Assembly (NCBI GenBank): GCA_920105805.1
Contig: CAKKTI010000083.1
Location: 1 to 64,000 of the forward strand
Origin: Condylostoma magnum
Lineage: Eukaryota; Ciliophora; Heterotrichea; Heterotrichida; Condylostomatidae
Reading direction: 5' to 3'
DNA: 64,000 nt
This document shows positions 10,217 to 23,104 of the stretch, one piece after another. Below the pieces are notes generated by a model. It was not told where the DNA came from, did not search any database, and saw only the letters and a program-made list of their open reading frames with translations. Position numbers and translations under genes: made by a program. Position 1 is the stretch's first letter; each line of letters opens with the position of its first letter.

Positions 10217-11050
10217 CTAATTATTTTTGTTAGCCATATGGACACATTCTAAATGATATAATTTGTTTCTTCTGGAGACCAAAGGAAGCATTGGGGCCCC
10301 TCCTCTAAAACTAAGCAGAAAGCCACATACTCCACACTTTTCAGTGAAAATTAGCTCATACTTCTTAATCATATTTCCTATTTTAGCAACTGTTCCCTCT
10401 AGATTCCCATGCTCGAAATGCTTCATACTTTCTCACCTGACTGCTAAAATCCTTGCCAATTATTCCATGATGAGAGAATATCTCATGGGGAAAATTTAAT
10501 ACCTCATAATCTAGTTATTCTTATGTATGAAGGCTGATTTGAGACCTAATTTCCACTCAATTTTGACTATGAAAAACTCCTACGGGTATTTAAACTCATA
10601 AGAAAATTTCTGGATTGACTGGATTCTACCTTCATTTACATAAACAGATAATTGTTTGAGTATATCTATAGGTTCCTTTTGTTTTTAGATTTCATAAGGA
10701 AGCATTCCTGACTATAGAAGCAATACACGTGAGAGAGTTTAAGTTTTGCTGCACATTCTTCGAAGTCTTCTTTTTTCCTTGTTCTCATTCATTATTTGAA
10801 CTCTGTTAGGAGAATCTGTACTTAATTGAGATTGTATACGATTTTTCTCCTGTAAAAGCCTTTACAGATTTTTAGACGCCTAAGTGAATGAATCTTGGCA
10901 AATTTCATACAATTTTTTTATTTTTTGGTGATCATCAGGAGTTGATATCAAATTCACGACTTAGCGCGAGTGGACTTTGATTTCAATCAGTTATTTTATT
11001 GTACTTTAAGCTAAATTTTTGATTTCATCAAATACTTATGAGTTTTCCAT
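10217..11050 (-). CDS. Mediator subunit 27-like protein, 277 aa
   Basis: Probable Med27, a tail/upper subunit of the Mediator complex linking activators to RNA polymerase II. Seen: a helical N-terminal half with coiled-coil character (1-100), a beta-rich middle (about 145-180, EFKYPQEFFIVKIEWKLG), and a C-terminal Cys/His cluster with CGVC and HLEC (about 235-270), matching the small zinc-binding end of Med27. The length is close to animal Med27. The ATG (11048-11050) leaves 138 nt to the divergent gene. Stop TAG 10217-10219. Assignment rests on overall architecture and the Cys/His tail, so another zinc-tailed helical protein remains possible. Confidence 0.55.
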
Positions 11051-11188
11051 TATTATTAGCTAGTGTGCTGTAAAATTATGCTTACTTAATGTTAATTTAG
11101 AATCAATTAGAAATTTATTATATGCATTGTGTAATTAGTTATATTATAACGTAGTTAACTATAAAATGCCTATTTACATACTTAATTA

Positions 11189-12148
11189 ATGCTTAATAAG
11201 AAGAAAGTAGTTACAAGTATACAGAATTAACAACGATATGATTAACTAGCAAAGCAGTTAAAGCACTTTCATAAGCGCAAAAACTCTCCAGGACCTCTAA
11301 TCCAGCTGCAGAAGGATAAAAGCTTACATTAATCATTAGCTTCCTTATTAAATGAAGCAGCTTTAACTAAAAATAAGGTTTTATAGGATAAACTCCTATC
11401 AAAAATAGAAAACTGGTATGCTTCAAGCTCAGGAATAAGAAACTCAACTTCTCCTATAAGAACAGCAGGATAAGGCTTATAAAATAACAATTAATTAATT
11501 TCAAGTACTAAAGGGCAAACTATAGTGAAATTCGACTTCAGACCAAAAGGAGCTATTTATTCCATTCCAAGGCCTCCTGCCCTGCAGTATAAAAAGAGTA
11601 GTTACTCTCCTACAGGAAACCAGAAAGTCCTTTAGAGGTATTTGTGAAAACGCCCAAATAAAGATGTTGATTATCAAAATCAGCATAGAAAAAGTAAAAT
11701 TTATACAGAACTTTTAGACGAATGAAGCATCAAATGAGCAAGATAGCAAAGAATTATAAGAAAAAAATATAATAATAGTCCTAGTAAGAACACCATATGC
11801 AGGATTCGCTCAAAACAAGTCTCGAATAATTTACAATCAGACACTTTAGACATGCGTTAAACTTCCTAGAAGATAGAATCTCCTATATTTTCTAAGAGAA
11901 ACAGCACAGTTAGTAGTTTTTGAAGAACATAAAGCCCGTGTATGTTCAAAACTGATTAAAATGCTTAGATTGAAGAAGTAATGAGTATAAAGTAGAAATT
12001 AGCAAGAACTGGCACAACATGTTCAATAGAAACATTGCAGAATGGTCTGGTTAACCCTGAGTTTAATTAAAGTGGAGATTTTAAAAACTTACCAAGATCG
12101 GGAGAGTGGCTACTTGAATCAGCAAGATCTAAAAGTAAAGTTAACTAA
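11189..12148 (+). CDS. Unknown basic, Ser/Lys/Gln-rich protein, 319 aa
   Basis: No family recognised. Strongly basic and largely disordered, with Lys/Arg/Ser/Asn runs and a short structured patch (about residues 110-150, VKFDFRPKGAIYSIPRPPA). Gln codons are frequently TAA/TAG and two Trp are TGA. There are no membrane segments. The start ATG is 11189-11191. The stop TAA at 12146-12148 overlaps the stop TAG (12145-12147) of the convergent nuclease gene, so the two coding regions share three bases within CTAA. It may be a cytoskeletal or nucleic-acid-binding basic protein; composition alone cannot decide. Confidence 0.6.
12145..12148. other. Overlapping stop codons of convergent genes (CTAA)
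   Basis: Plus-strand TAA at 12146-12148 and minus-strand TAG at 12145-12147 share three bases inside the symmetric sequence GTTAACTAAGTTA. The conserved protein on the minus strand (end of an EEP-fold nuclease) supports this stop position. Confidence 0.65.
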
Positions 12149-13356
12149 GTTATATTAAATTCTGCTAAAATGGATATATGGTCACTTGGAAATATTTCAT
12201 TTGGGGCTACTTCATGACCCTGTAAAATCTCAAAATTTGGGACTTGTAGAACTCTTACAGGCTGCAAATTGTTATATAGCAAAAAATCAACAGTAGCCAT
12301 TGTTTTCTCACCTATAAAAGTAGGAAATGGTTCACAGTTTGTTAATTGTTAGTAAAACGATTAAGTTAGGATGGGAAGTTATACTAATGGTAAATTTCTA
12401 AACCAATGCCATTACTCATCTGTAAAGGGTTTAAAAGTCTTTTCTTCACCTGTAGGTATTAATTAGTATTTCTGGATAAAAAATAATCAGTTGAAATTGC
12501 TTTTTTGAATTTAGTCCTCATATTGCAGTTAAGGTATTAGGGATTTTTGACGTAAAGCTTCAAATTCATTTAAATCATTGGCGAATTTTCCTATATATCT
12601 TTGACTTAAACTTTGCCTTTTTAGGAAATTCAAACTTAACCTTCCTGTTGTTATAAGTTGATAAATTGCACTACAAGGTTAACTGTTGAAATCACCTGCT
12701 AATACGACTGAAATTTGAAATTAATGTTCGTATATTTGTTTCAGCATACTAGCTCCTTTATAAAATGACGTAATTTAGCCAGTTTATACATCCCCTCTGG
12801 ACTTGTTGAATAAAATATGAGTATTTCCAGCTAAAATTGCTTTTTGTGGAAATTGCACAGATTACAGTAAAACACTAATAGATACATGGTTTCTATTAAA
12901 TAAAGAATACATTTACTCATTTTCCTCTTCCTCTACAAAATTCTCAATAAAAACATGATCAATGTAATTCAAAGTCTAGGCTTTTCATAGAATCAATAAT
13001 CCATCATAATCTGTATTCAGCCGTCTTTTATATAAGAATTGGTACCCCAGCTAATTTCCTATATATTCATGCATACTTTCATCAACTTCTTATAAAAAGA
13101 CAATGTCAGGAGTTAACATTAAGATTTCTTGAACTATTACATCTATTCTAGACTATAATTCAACAACTGAAGGATGTATGCAATTATATTACTTGATATT
13201 CTTATCCATGCAGTGTTAAGCTAGAATGTTATATGACATAACCCTAAATTGGCCTTAGTTTTGACTGCTTCATTAACGATTTTGGTATACTCTTTATATA
13301 TTTTAAAGCCTTTCTTCAAAAGATGCTTCCTATACTAAAAGCGGCTATGAGTCCAT
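12145..13356 (-). CDS. CCR4/Angel/PDE12-type endonuclease-exonuclease-phosphatase, 403 aa
   Basis: EEP-superfamily nuclease related to CCR4 deadenylases, Angel and 2'-phosphodiesterase 12; likely an RNA 3'-end exonuclease. Landmarks in order: VMSYNILAQ (about residue 45), LQEVD with the Mg-binding Glu, AGNTHILFNKSRGDVQTGQ, AGDFNSQP, TVDFLLY and SDHISILAEF with the catalytic Asp-His. Length is normal for the domain without a leucine-rich-repeat N-terminus. TGA reads as Trp. The start ATG (13354-13356) lies 10 nt after the first stop of the IP3 receptor gene on the same strand, so its 5' leader must be nearly absent or lie inside that gene. Confidence 0.88.
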
Positions 13357-13366
13357 TTTATTACTA

Positions 13367-16300
13367 CTAATTAATATCTAGTTCATTCTCTAATTTCAGC
13401 AATTGATTTTCAAGCTCAAAATCAACCTCATCTTCTTGCTTACCTCCTTACTCCAATGAAATAGAAGACAAAGGAAAGAAACTAGTATCTTTAATTTTGA
13501 TCTTTTCCTTTACATTTTTCTCTGCACCATTACAGTCCTCAATTTTCTTATTTCTTACATAGATCAAAAACGCTAAATAGGCAAAAATGTTGTGCTCTGA
13601 CTCCGTATGCTGCTTTCATGGTATATGCTTAACTTCAAACTCAAACTTATCTCTTCCGCATATAAAGCACTTCTCTTATATATCTTTATCAGTCGCATTT
13701 CTTTGGTCCCTCAGCTCCGCAAATGTATCGATGATTATACCAAATATGATGTTCAGTAGGATAATAATAACAAGTACAAAGAATCCCAAGTCAAATATGA
13801 TTCTCCATCAGTATTCGTCGTCTTCTTTAGCTGCTTAGCCGATCCACTCTCCAATACCTCCTCCGGCTCTTACTCCTACTATGCTAGTACTAGCAAAACA
13901 GTTTAAAAGAGTATCACAGTAGGTGTTCATTTCAGAACCTTCAGCTTCAGGCAAATCATCAGTATTTTCTACATAGTAATTTGAGAATTGGATAAATGCT
14001 CATATTGAAAACAAGTAAATAACTATGCATCCTAGTATGATAGTTAAAAATAATTACTTGATGTTAAGTGTCACTGATTTCAGTATATCCACTAGACTTG
14101 AAGATCTTCTTATTATGTCTAAGAGGAGTAAAGAGTATAGCAAGTAGTTGAATAAAGATAGAATTGATACAATCAAATACGCAATGTTCCAAAAGCAAGT
14201 TTAGTTGTATAGTATTGCCATTAGTACTTGAATGATATTATATTCAAGTTTCTTTTCTTAGTTTTGCTATCCATATAGTTCTCTTATAAGAAGAGTACCT
14301 TTTATTCTGTTTAATCTTGTATCCCCGAATTTAGAAATCATTGAAGTTGACTCTCCAATAATAAATTGATAAATTATAATAGGATAGTACTCGATTATAT
14401 AAGAAATAAGCATAATCGAGGCTAGGGAAATCTGTATAGATGAAATTATAACTAATAGTAATTAAACATCAATAAATATATCAGCATCTATTGAATAATC
14501 CCCAGTTTATCCACTGTCATGAGCCACTGAAAATACAAGTAAAATGTTGATTATGATTACTATAGCAAAGGAAATGTTACCTAAGCCTCTCCATCTTCTA
14601 GCCATAAAATCAATAAAAGGGTACAATGCTAGTTTTTACTAATGCCTCATCTCTTACTCATATAAATAGCTTTAACTGAAAAACTTTTCTATAGTTTCTT
14701 AATGTGAGCTTCGATTCATGTCAAATGCCAGCATATTTCGTGATTAACTTGTTAGAAACTAACACATCTAAGGAAGCCTGAATAATAGTCTAGTCAGTTA
14801 TTTGTTGTGGATGATTTCTATTGAATATATATTAGACATGTAAAATCTGATTTAGTTATACTCCATTTTCTCAATATATGCCTTAACTGGATCTTCATTA
14901 CCTACTTTATTACCTTTACGAGTGCACATAGATCAACAGCTTTATTTGAATTAGTCGGATAAAGATTCGAGTTGATTTTATTCATCTAAAACATCCATAC
15001 TTTGCTTGATCTAATTAATGTCTAATTTACTGAAATAATCTGTCATTACATATCCGTCTTATAAAACACGCTTTAACTTTAGCTCTAATTACTTTGGTTA
15101 GTGATTTCATAAAGTCATTATAAAAATAATCGCATTGAACCCTATATTTATGATCATTTACTATCTTTCAGTAACTGGGTTTGACTTTTAAGAGAATAAC
15201 TCAACACATCATCCAAGATTAGTTTGTATTTCTTTAAAAACTTCATTTTATCTGCCCTCAACTAGGTTAGCATATATAATTCTAGCTAATTAATTCAGGG
15301 TCTAAATTTCAATGCTTTGTATTATCTTAAAGGCAATTTATTGGGTAATTTCAACCTGTGATGAACTTCCTTCTAAAATAGCATTCAAGAAAGTGAATGT
15401 AACTGATAAGATTTTAAAGAAAGGAGACCACTCTATGTCTGTAGTTCATTTTACTTACTCGATGTTCTCAACTGGGAATCCCCAGTCTATATTATTAAGA
15501 TCTATTAGTCAGTTTATAAATACAAACAATCTATTTCTAGATTAAATCACTTGTTAGTTGCCAACACAGGGGCCTTATACTAGCTCTGTTAGTAGCTTTA
15601 TGCATTGAATAACCATTTAGATTACTTCATTCTCAGAATTATTATCAATCTTTTTCAGAATCTTCAAATCTTTCAAATTTATGAGAAAAGTAACAATTTC
15701 ACTTACTATATCAATACTTACTTTAGATGAGCTTTCCCTTTATTACCGAAGATAGTCTTAAAAGGGAAGATAACAGTTATCACAAAACTGTTATAATAGT
15801 TTTAGTAGTTAAAGGGTTAATTTTGATTTCTATTTGTCTTTATTCAAGTTAGAAAACTATCTTTATGTTTGTACTTAAGATTAGTTATTATTCATCATCC
15901 TCTATACATATTCAACAGGAATATCCTTTTATCAGTACTCAAATATGCGATTTCTTGATTCTTTTAAGGAGTTTTTAATATATGAGAATATTTTAAAGCT
16001 TAGATTATTGTTTATGATATAGTTTAATAGAGATTCTTTTACTTTTTCATTATTATATAGTAATAACACTCTTAATATTTCCACAGATTCTTAAACTAAG
16101 CTAACTGAGTATTAGCTTCCAATAAATGTAGCTGCCATACCGGCAACGCCAGATTCGCATATTTCTATTTGTAGTTTTCGGATTTAACCCAAAACATTAT
16201 CAGGAACAATGTTCAATCCTCGCTATTTTATCAACTCTTTTACCTTTTAAGGAGGCTCATTCATCCAATTCTTTAGAATTTTATCAATTCTGTATATCAC

Positions 16301-19300
16301 TAAATTTTTAAAGATTCTTATTAGGTAGATTTTATGCTCTTATTGTTAGAAAGCAAATTATAGATTTTATGTGAATTTTTAAAGAGTAGAATTTTCCTAA
16401 TTTGCTTATTATTTCTGAATTATGTTCTTATATATCTGTTTTACCAATAAAGTCATCTCATTTTAAGACCCGTCTTGAAACACTATACATACTTTTTTGC
16501 TAAAAATGAATAAATCTTCACTTAATTACTATCAGTTTCCTTAAGGCTGCAAATTAGATACTCTATTCAACTAATTTTCATTGTATGGTTTTCCATTTAG
16601 TGTATATTAAACTTAGTTAATCATAGGTAGTATATCAACATTCACAAAATTGTCAGGATTTATAAAGTTGATCATTTTCTGTATTTGCAACGATGAAATT
16701 TTATCACCTAAAATACTTTTAATAGTGAATATGAGTTCTTTTTACGATATATTATAATTATCTGTTACAAAGTACTCAGAAATGAAATAATCAACTGATA
16801 ATTTTCTGATTTCAACAAAATCAGATAACATTCTCACAATAGAATTAAAGCAAATTTCATCTTCATTTACATGAAAACTTTCATCTAAAACATATTCTGG
16901 AATTTCAGCATTGACAACTGATATCATGTCTAATAGAGTTTTAAATTTAAGATCTTAATGACTTTATTATAGTTAGTATATTCTATTATACATCATACTT
17001 AATTAATCTTTTATATCATTAAGAATTGATATAAGGACAGGACTTGGTTAGTTATCACTGTATTTGAGTTCTTTACTATAGTCCTGAATAATACAAAGTA
17101 ATCCCTTCTGTTTTGAAGGCATCCACGATTTTGTCTGATATATATAATTTCAGTAGTTAGTAGCCTCCTATAAGTTGTTATTTCTAGCCGACATATTTTC
17201 TTTAGTACTCAACCTTTTAAGATTTACCATTTAATTAGGATCAAATAGTTTTATTATTTCTTACTTGATTTAATCTAATTAATTTTATTCTTATGCGTTT
17301 TCAAACTCAATAGCATTTAAAAGTCTTACTGTAGAGTATAGTCCTTATTTGGAAATTAGAGGCAATTACTCTATGTACTCCTCCCACTTCCCTAAATCTC
17401 TTAAAATGGTGTTTCTTAGTATATCAGTCATTTAGTTCAAATCTAACTCTCGTCTATAATCTAAAGAAACGTTTTTAAAGAACACATTAACCATATATCT
17501 CATTAGAGCAAGTTTTACCTTTAAAGGAGTTTCTAGGTTTCTTAGTTCTTTAGAAATAGGTAAATACTAGATAAGTCTTCGACATTGTTATACTACAAAT
17601 TAATTTCCTAATGAACAAAGAGCCAGAATATTAATAAATTGTGCATGAAAAGCTGTATTCCCATACTTGAAAGTAGAAGCATCTAAAACAACGTTATTAA
17701 AATTGTAACTTTACATTAGTTTATCACTTCCTACTAAAAACTTGAAAATTTTAGTTTATCATAAATTATCATAAGTATCATTTCCTTATCTAATCAATTA
17801 CTCCAGTAATCTTAGATCAGCCTTACGAGATGTAGGATTAGCAACTAGATTAAAGCCGTTTATCATGTACTTAATGATTTCTTCTACTCTAAATGAATGT
17901 CTTTTACTACCAATTACAAAGCTAAGCAGTCGTGTTGTTCTGATACCAGTGCCTATATATTAAGCTAAAATGCCAAAATGCTTAAACACTATGCGTTGGT
18001 TTTACTCGTTGTTGAAACTAAAAGATACCAATGTCTTTACTAAATCTTTATACAGATCTTATATATTAGAATTCAATTCTCTCGCTCCATGCTAATTCAT
18101 GTTACTCCAACTTAGTCTTTTAGATAAAAAGCCAAAAATTATTTTATGTATGCCTAAGTTTCTAGCAATCCCTTGATAATACTCTAAATCTATAGTTTAA
18201 TCTTTGATATTTATAACTTTTCGTATATTAAAAAGAGTGTTTCTAAGTCCAATGTATGATTATTGAATAGTTCCTTATGATTCTTATATATTAAACTCAT
18301 CAAGTTGTTTTTCATTGCTATTACAAAGTATTTTCAAATCTCTAATCAGTAAATTCTGTTATTCTACTAATGAAAGATAATTCAGTTTTTGCTGTTAGTT
18401 TATTATTAGATGAATATCACTTATTTCCTTGCCTAGATCTACCCTCATATTGACTCTTCATAGGATTATTTATAGTGTAAGTTACTCTATTTCTTTTCTA
18501 TTACTTTTGAACAATAAATTCAACAATAAAACTTCTAATACTAACTCAGCCCGTGAGTAGATATCTTCTTCCTCCTCGGGAGCAATTCTACTATTATTTC
18601 TTCTCAGCCACACACGTCTTAATGCATTTGCCACATTGGATTCTTCTATTTATGCATCCTAGCTACCATAGCCATTGCTCTCAAATAACTACTACGATAA
18701 TTACTCTAAATCTTAGTACTCATAATCAGAATCCTTTAATTCACTAAAGCCAACTAGAAACTCTTCTATTTACTTCTTTTACAATAGCTTAATATTCGCA
18801 TAGAGTAGATTAAGAATACTAAGAACCAAATCGTTGAAGATATTTTCAACCTTTGGCGAAGAAACTTGGATACTTCGTAATTCAATTGCCCAATGACTGA
18901 AGTTCTGCACAGTTTCCCACTTCAGATCAGTGAATAAGCCTAAAATCAGCTAAACATCCTTAAAAATTTTAGCAATGAAAGAGATATGTGCATGGCCTAA
19001 ATCTATACAGTCTTTTGTAATCTTGAAAATCTCTATAACAAACTTAACTTTCTGATATGACCTTTCATTGTTTTCAAACTCAAATGGGTACAGAGTAGAA
19101 GTGTAAATATCTTCTAATCATTAAACTAAAGAGTTTACAGGTACTACTAGTGTCTCCATTCTATAAATTGTAAGTAGTTTTGACTTAGGCCATAGTTCGT
19201 CATTATTAAAAGTGTTTTGATTGATATCCCAGTAGTAAGACCTATTGCTAAAATCTGAGTATCTTAAATAAGGATCTACATCAACGTATAATACTCTTAA

Positions 19301-22042
19301 TAGATATAGTAAAAATCTACGAATTTTACTGTGAATTTTTATATCGGCAATGATATCCATTACTCGTTTAAATGAAAGCTCAAAATTCTGGATTATTAGG
19401 CTAATAGCGTTAGTGTTTCGGGACAAGCAGATACTAGCTACTAGCTCGATTAGAGCTGATATATAATCCACTATAAGTTCGTATTCCGATAGGTCATCTA
19501 GTCTAAATACATAGTTGCCATCTTCCAACGTCCCTAACTCTGTTTTAACGTGCTGCTCTAGGCTTGGATTCTACTCTAAAAACTGTAAAGGAGTTTAATT
19601 AGGATTGCGCATGAATACAACACATTCTTTTCCTTTAAACCTTGTTAATTGGATTATATTTTTCAGTCTTGGGGATTCGAAAATTGATTTTTCTAGTAAA
19701 ACTTAGTACTTTAATACACCTTAGTCTTTATAAGTGCATAATGAAGATAGAATTTTTATTATCAGGGTTTGGCCCTTTATATTAATTTCTTTTTCATTTA
19801 TGGGAACAATTTGGTTGATTCATGCATTAAATTACTAAGTTGTTAGCTTTTGGAAAATATCTACAGAATGCTGAAAAGTTTCTTTTAGTATTGGTCCAAT
19901 TCCCTCTTTATTAAGTGCCAAAGTTTAACTTAAAAACTTTTCATATTTATACAGTGCATTACAGGATTTTGTGTTATTATTGATACTTTTATACACTAGT
20001 TAATACACTTTATCAATTACATCTTTTAAATGTTAATAAGCAATAACAGAAGGATCTTGTAATTATTCTCTTATATTATCAATAGCCCATCTTTACAAAT
20101 TTCTTAATTACATAACAGCATTTTGTTTTGTTTTATCCATTCCATACTTATCTGGAATTGATATTCTTTTCTGCATTAACTATGCAACTTTTAGTAGTAG
20201 ATCTAATAGTCCTGACTCTCTTATAGCATTTTATCTGATTTTTAAAGGTACTGGATCTTCTTCCTATAGAATTCTCTTTTTAAGATTGTTTAAAATCTCA
20301 CTAAAAGTACTGGAATAATCAATTAGGTCCTATTCTTAATACTTAGCTAGCTCATAGTCCATTGTCTAAACATGACCTCTTCGATTAATGATAGCCCATC
20401 CACTTAAAAACTCATAAAACTATATAATTTTAGGAATAATTCGAGAAATTTAATAAACATGCATTGTTTAATCCTCAGGCTCATCTTCAAACAAAAATGC
20501 AGTATTTATACTATCCTTTTAATCAACATTTAGAATAATTTCTTTAGTAGGATGAAAGTTTAACTCATCTGTGGTATGAAATATGTTTATTAGGTTGCTC
20601 TACTCACTATTACTAGACAGAAACATTTGTGTAGGAATAGACTAAATCTGTATGATTCTATTAAACTGAAGCATATTTTCCAAGGTCTCAGGTATAATCT
20701 AGAACAAGGTAAGCTCATTATTCCCATCTGGGACTAAGCCCAACTTAAAATTGATTTCACTAGCTGACAAGAACATCCCAGTAGCAATATTCTTAATCCT
20801 GTACTCTTCCTGACTACTAGCAGATCCCCCAATGAATAAATTCTTTCTCTCAATTTCCCATAATGACAAGCTTGTCTTTTTTCCTTATATAAAGATTTTG
20901 AAGTCATATGCAGGCTGGCTCAAATTAAACTTTCCAGTAATATCAATAACCATCCCATCATCCTCCATCATCATCCCTTCCATGGGTAAATCATCCTCTA
21001 TATTCCTGGCCGTGACTGCCAGATACCCTTGCATTTATTTATGATAAATCCTAAAGCTATCTCCAGTTGCTACATTATCAGGAAACTCCTTAGTTTACGA
21101 GTACTCCATATATCTTCTGGCCTGTCAGAAGGAAATGATATCACTTGCATTTAACTCACAACTTACGCTTGCTTTGTATATTTCACTGGTAGCCATATGC
21201 AAGTAGTACTTAGACTCATCCATGTTGCTGATAAGGTTGAAAGTATCTGTATACCTGATAGGCTCACCTTCCTGTCTTAGTCTGTTACTAGGGAGAATTT
21301 CAAATCAGGACCCCTCACTACCATATCTATCAAGCACCATCTTTAAACAGCCATACTCCTTAGCAACTTCATTAGAAATTGTTATATAGGAGTTACTGTG
21401 AATGTGCCTTAGTTATACTCTCTCTCCAAATGTAATTATCTGCCCAAAACTAGCAATAAGCTCAGCCTCATTACCCTAGTCTTCTTCTAATACTTATTAT
21501 TGCAAGTTCTTATCTCCAGTTTTCTGCTGTAAGGAACGAAATCCGTATTGCCGGGGAGGTTCTATGCGGAATAGAGAAAGACGGAAGTGGTACTTTGAGC
21601 TTTACTCCGTAAAGCAATTCTTAGGAATACACTCAAGGTCGTAGTGGGCTATACCATCACCTGAAATTACACCAATGTAGGCTTTGTTTTAGATTTAGTA
21701 GTGGGACTGCAAGCAGATTATGTCCCCTATTTTAAAAAACCCTTCTACATCTTATGCATTTTCTTCAAAAGTCTCTGTAGGGAGCACTTAGTCTGATTCA
21801 GAGGGAATTGGTTGTAGAGCTGGTTTTGGAGCATCTGAAATTGGAGGAAGTCTTACGTTCTTTTTTGGAATTATTTTTACAAGCTTTTAGTCTTGCTTTT
21901 CTTTTAATTCGCGCTGAATTGATATTTCTGGAAGTAACTCATTTTAGATAAGGATTCCTTGGGATAGAGTGTAAAAGGCCTTGGCTACTAGACTATTTTA
22001 GATTATATCGACTATGACTTTAACACCGCGTTCTTGTATCAT
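13367..22042 (-). CDS. Inositol 1,4,5-trisphosphate receptor-type Ca2+ release channel, 2,891 aa
   Basis: Ligand-gated Ca2+ channel of internal membranes. One frame holds for 8,676 nt. N-terminus: Ins145/MIR region (about residues 80-400) with repeated beta-trefoil segments, e.g. GDGIAHYDLECI and LRHIHSNSYI. The centre is a long alpha-helical armadillo-like region (RIH domains). C-terminus: several membrane segments, the selectivity filter RAGGGIGEWIG (filter at 2727-2732), pore helix exit GIIIDTFAELRDQR, the CFICGRDKFEFE zinc-like linker and EHNIFAYLAFLIYV. It ends with four stops in a row, TAG TAG TAA TAA (13367-13369 down to 13358-13360). Length matches animal IP3Rs (about 2,700). The GGGIGE filter is slightly closer to ryanodine receptors, but the MIR layout and the C-terminus are IP3R-like. 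Confidence 0.93.
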
Positions 22043-22196
22043 TTTTAATTTAATGAATACACTAGTATTAAATGTAGTATTGATTTTTATAATGGATGTT
22101 GTTGTGATAAATTTAAAACTTATATGTGTAAATTACTTAATAACTGATATCGTAAATTTTATACTAAGGTAAAACATAAGATTATATACAATAAAA

Positions 22197-22517
22197 ATGT
22201 CAAGGGATTACACCTTTGAAATTGATATTCCATCTGGTTGAGGACATGAAAGCAAGATGAGATATGCACAATTAGGAATGAGAGAGCTAAATATAGATTC
22301 ATCAAGATTTACCATAAGAAAAGCTTAAGATCGGAACTATAAGCTTGTAGCAGTTTTAGGAGATTAAAGAATAGAGCTGGTAAACCGATACCCTGCATCT
22401 GTATCCCCGAATGAATTTATTGAAATACTCACTCCCTATGCATGAGAACAAAAATCAAGAGGCATAAGTGAAGGATTCATCAAAAACTGTCGTTGAGTTC
22501 TGAGTGTCTTTTTATAA
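22197..22517 (+). CDS. Unknown small protein, 106 aa
   Basis: Not recognised. A compact mixed alpha/beta sequence with no signal peptide or membrane helix. Three TGA codons are best read as Trp (for example PSGWGHES near residue 14), giving a plausible folded protein. ATG 22197-22199, stop TAA 22515-22517. It diverges from the IP3 receptor over a 154-nt promoter region. About 205 nt without obvious genes follow before the convergent DUF1294 gene, which is a long 3' gap for this window. Confidence 0.55.
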
Positions 22518-22722
22518 ACAATCTTAAAATTATTAAGTATTTTGCTATATTGGTATATAAGATATTTTATAAAATAGGTTTGCTGCATATGCAAAGTTGT
22601 TTTATTTAGTATATTTGAAAATATCTTACTTTACAATCAATGTTAATTATATCAATAAATATTAATAGTTCAACATATAAATTATCAACAAGCAATATAA
22701 TCATAACAATGCAAATTAAAAA

Positions 22723-23001
22723 CTAAAATAGATCTTTGAATTGATATATAATTCCGAAGGACACAACTGTTGAAATAATTATTGCAATCATGAAGCCAGT
22801 TTTCTAATGCTTATGATTAAACAGCATTGTCCCAATTAGCATTCCCGGACCTCCTCCAATTAACGCTAATCCAACAAGAGATATTTCAGGAACTCTTTAC
22901 CCTCCTCTTCCTTGCTTTGCTATTGATTTATCAACCATCATAACAAGTGAACTTAGTATATTAACTCCTATAAAGTACTTGAAACAAATACTTAAACTCA
23001 T
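22723..23001 (-). CDS. DUF1294 family membrane protein, 92 aa
   Basis: Small membrane protein of the DUF1294 family, common in bacteria and of unknown function. The signature is clear: an N-terminal hydrophobic helix, then VDKSIAKQGRGGQRVPE (family pattern DKxxAKxGxWRIPE), then LVGLALIGGGPGMLIGTMLFNHKHQKTGF (family pattern LxxLGGxxGxxxGMxxFRHKTxKxxF), then a last hydrophobic helix. Full family length. ATG 22999-23001; stop TAG 22723-22725. It is rare in eukaryotes, so it may be an ancient bacterial acquisition, but its codon use (internal TAA/TAG as Gln) is native. Confidence 0.85.
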
Positions 23002-23104
23002 TTTAACTATATTATTAGATACACTATAAAGTGGAAATTAATAAATATTGTTTTTAATACTATATGTAAAATCAGAAGGTAGTAATATAAGTTGTTTAAA
23101 TTCA

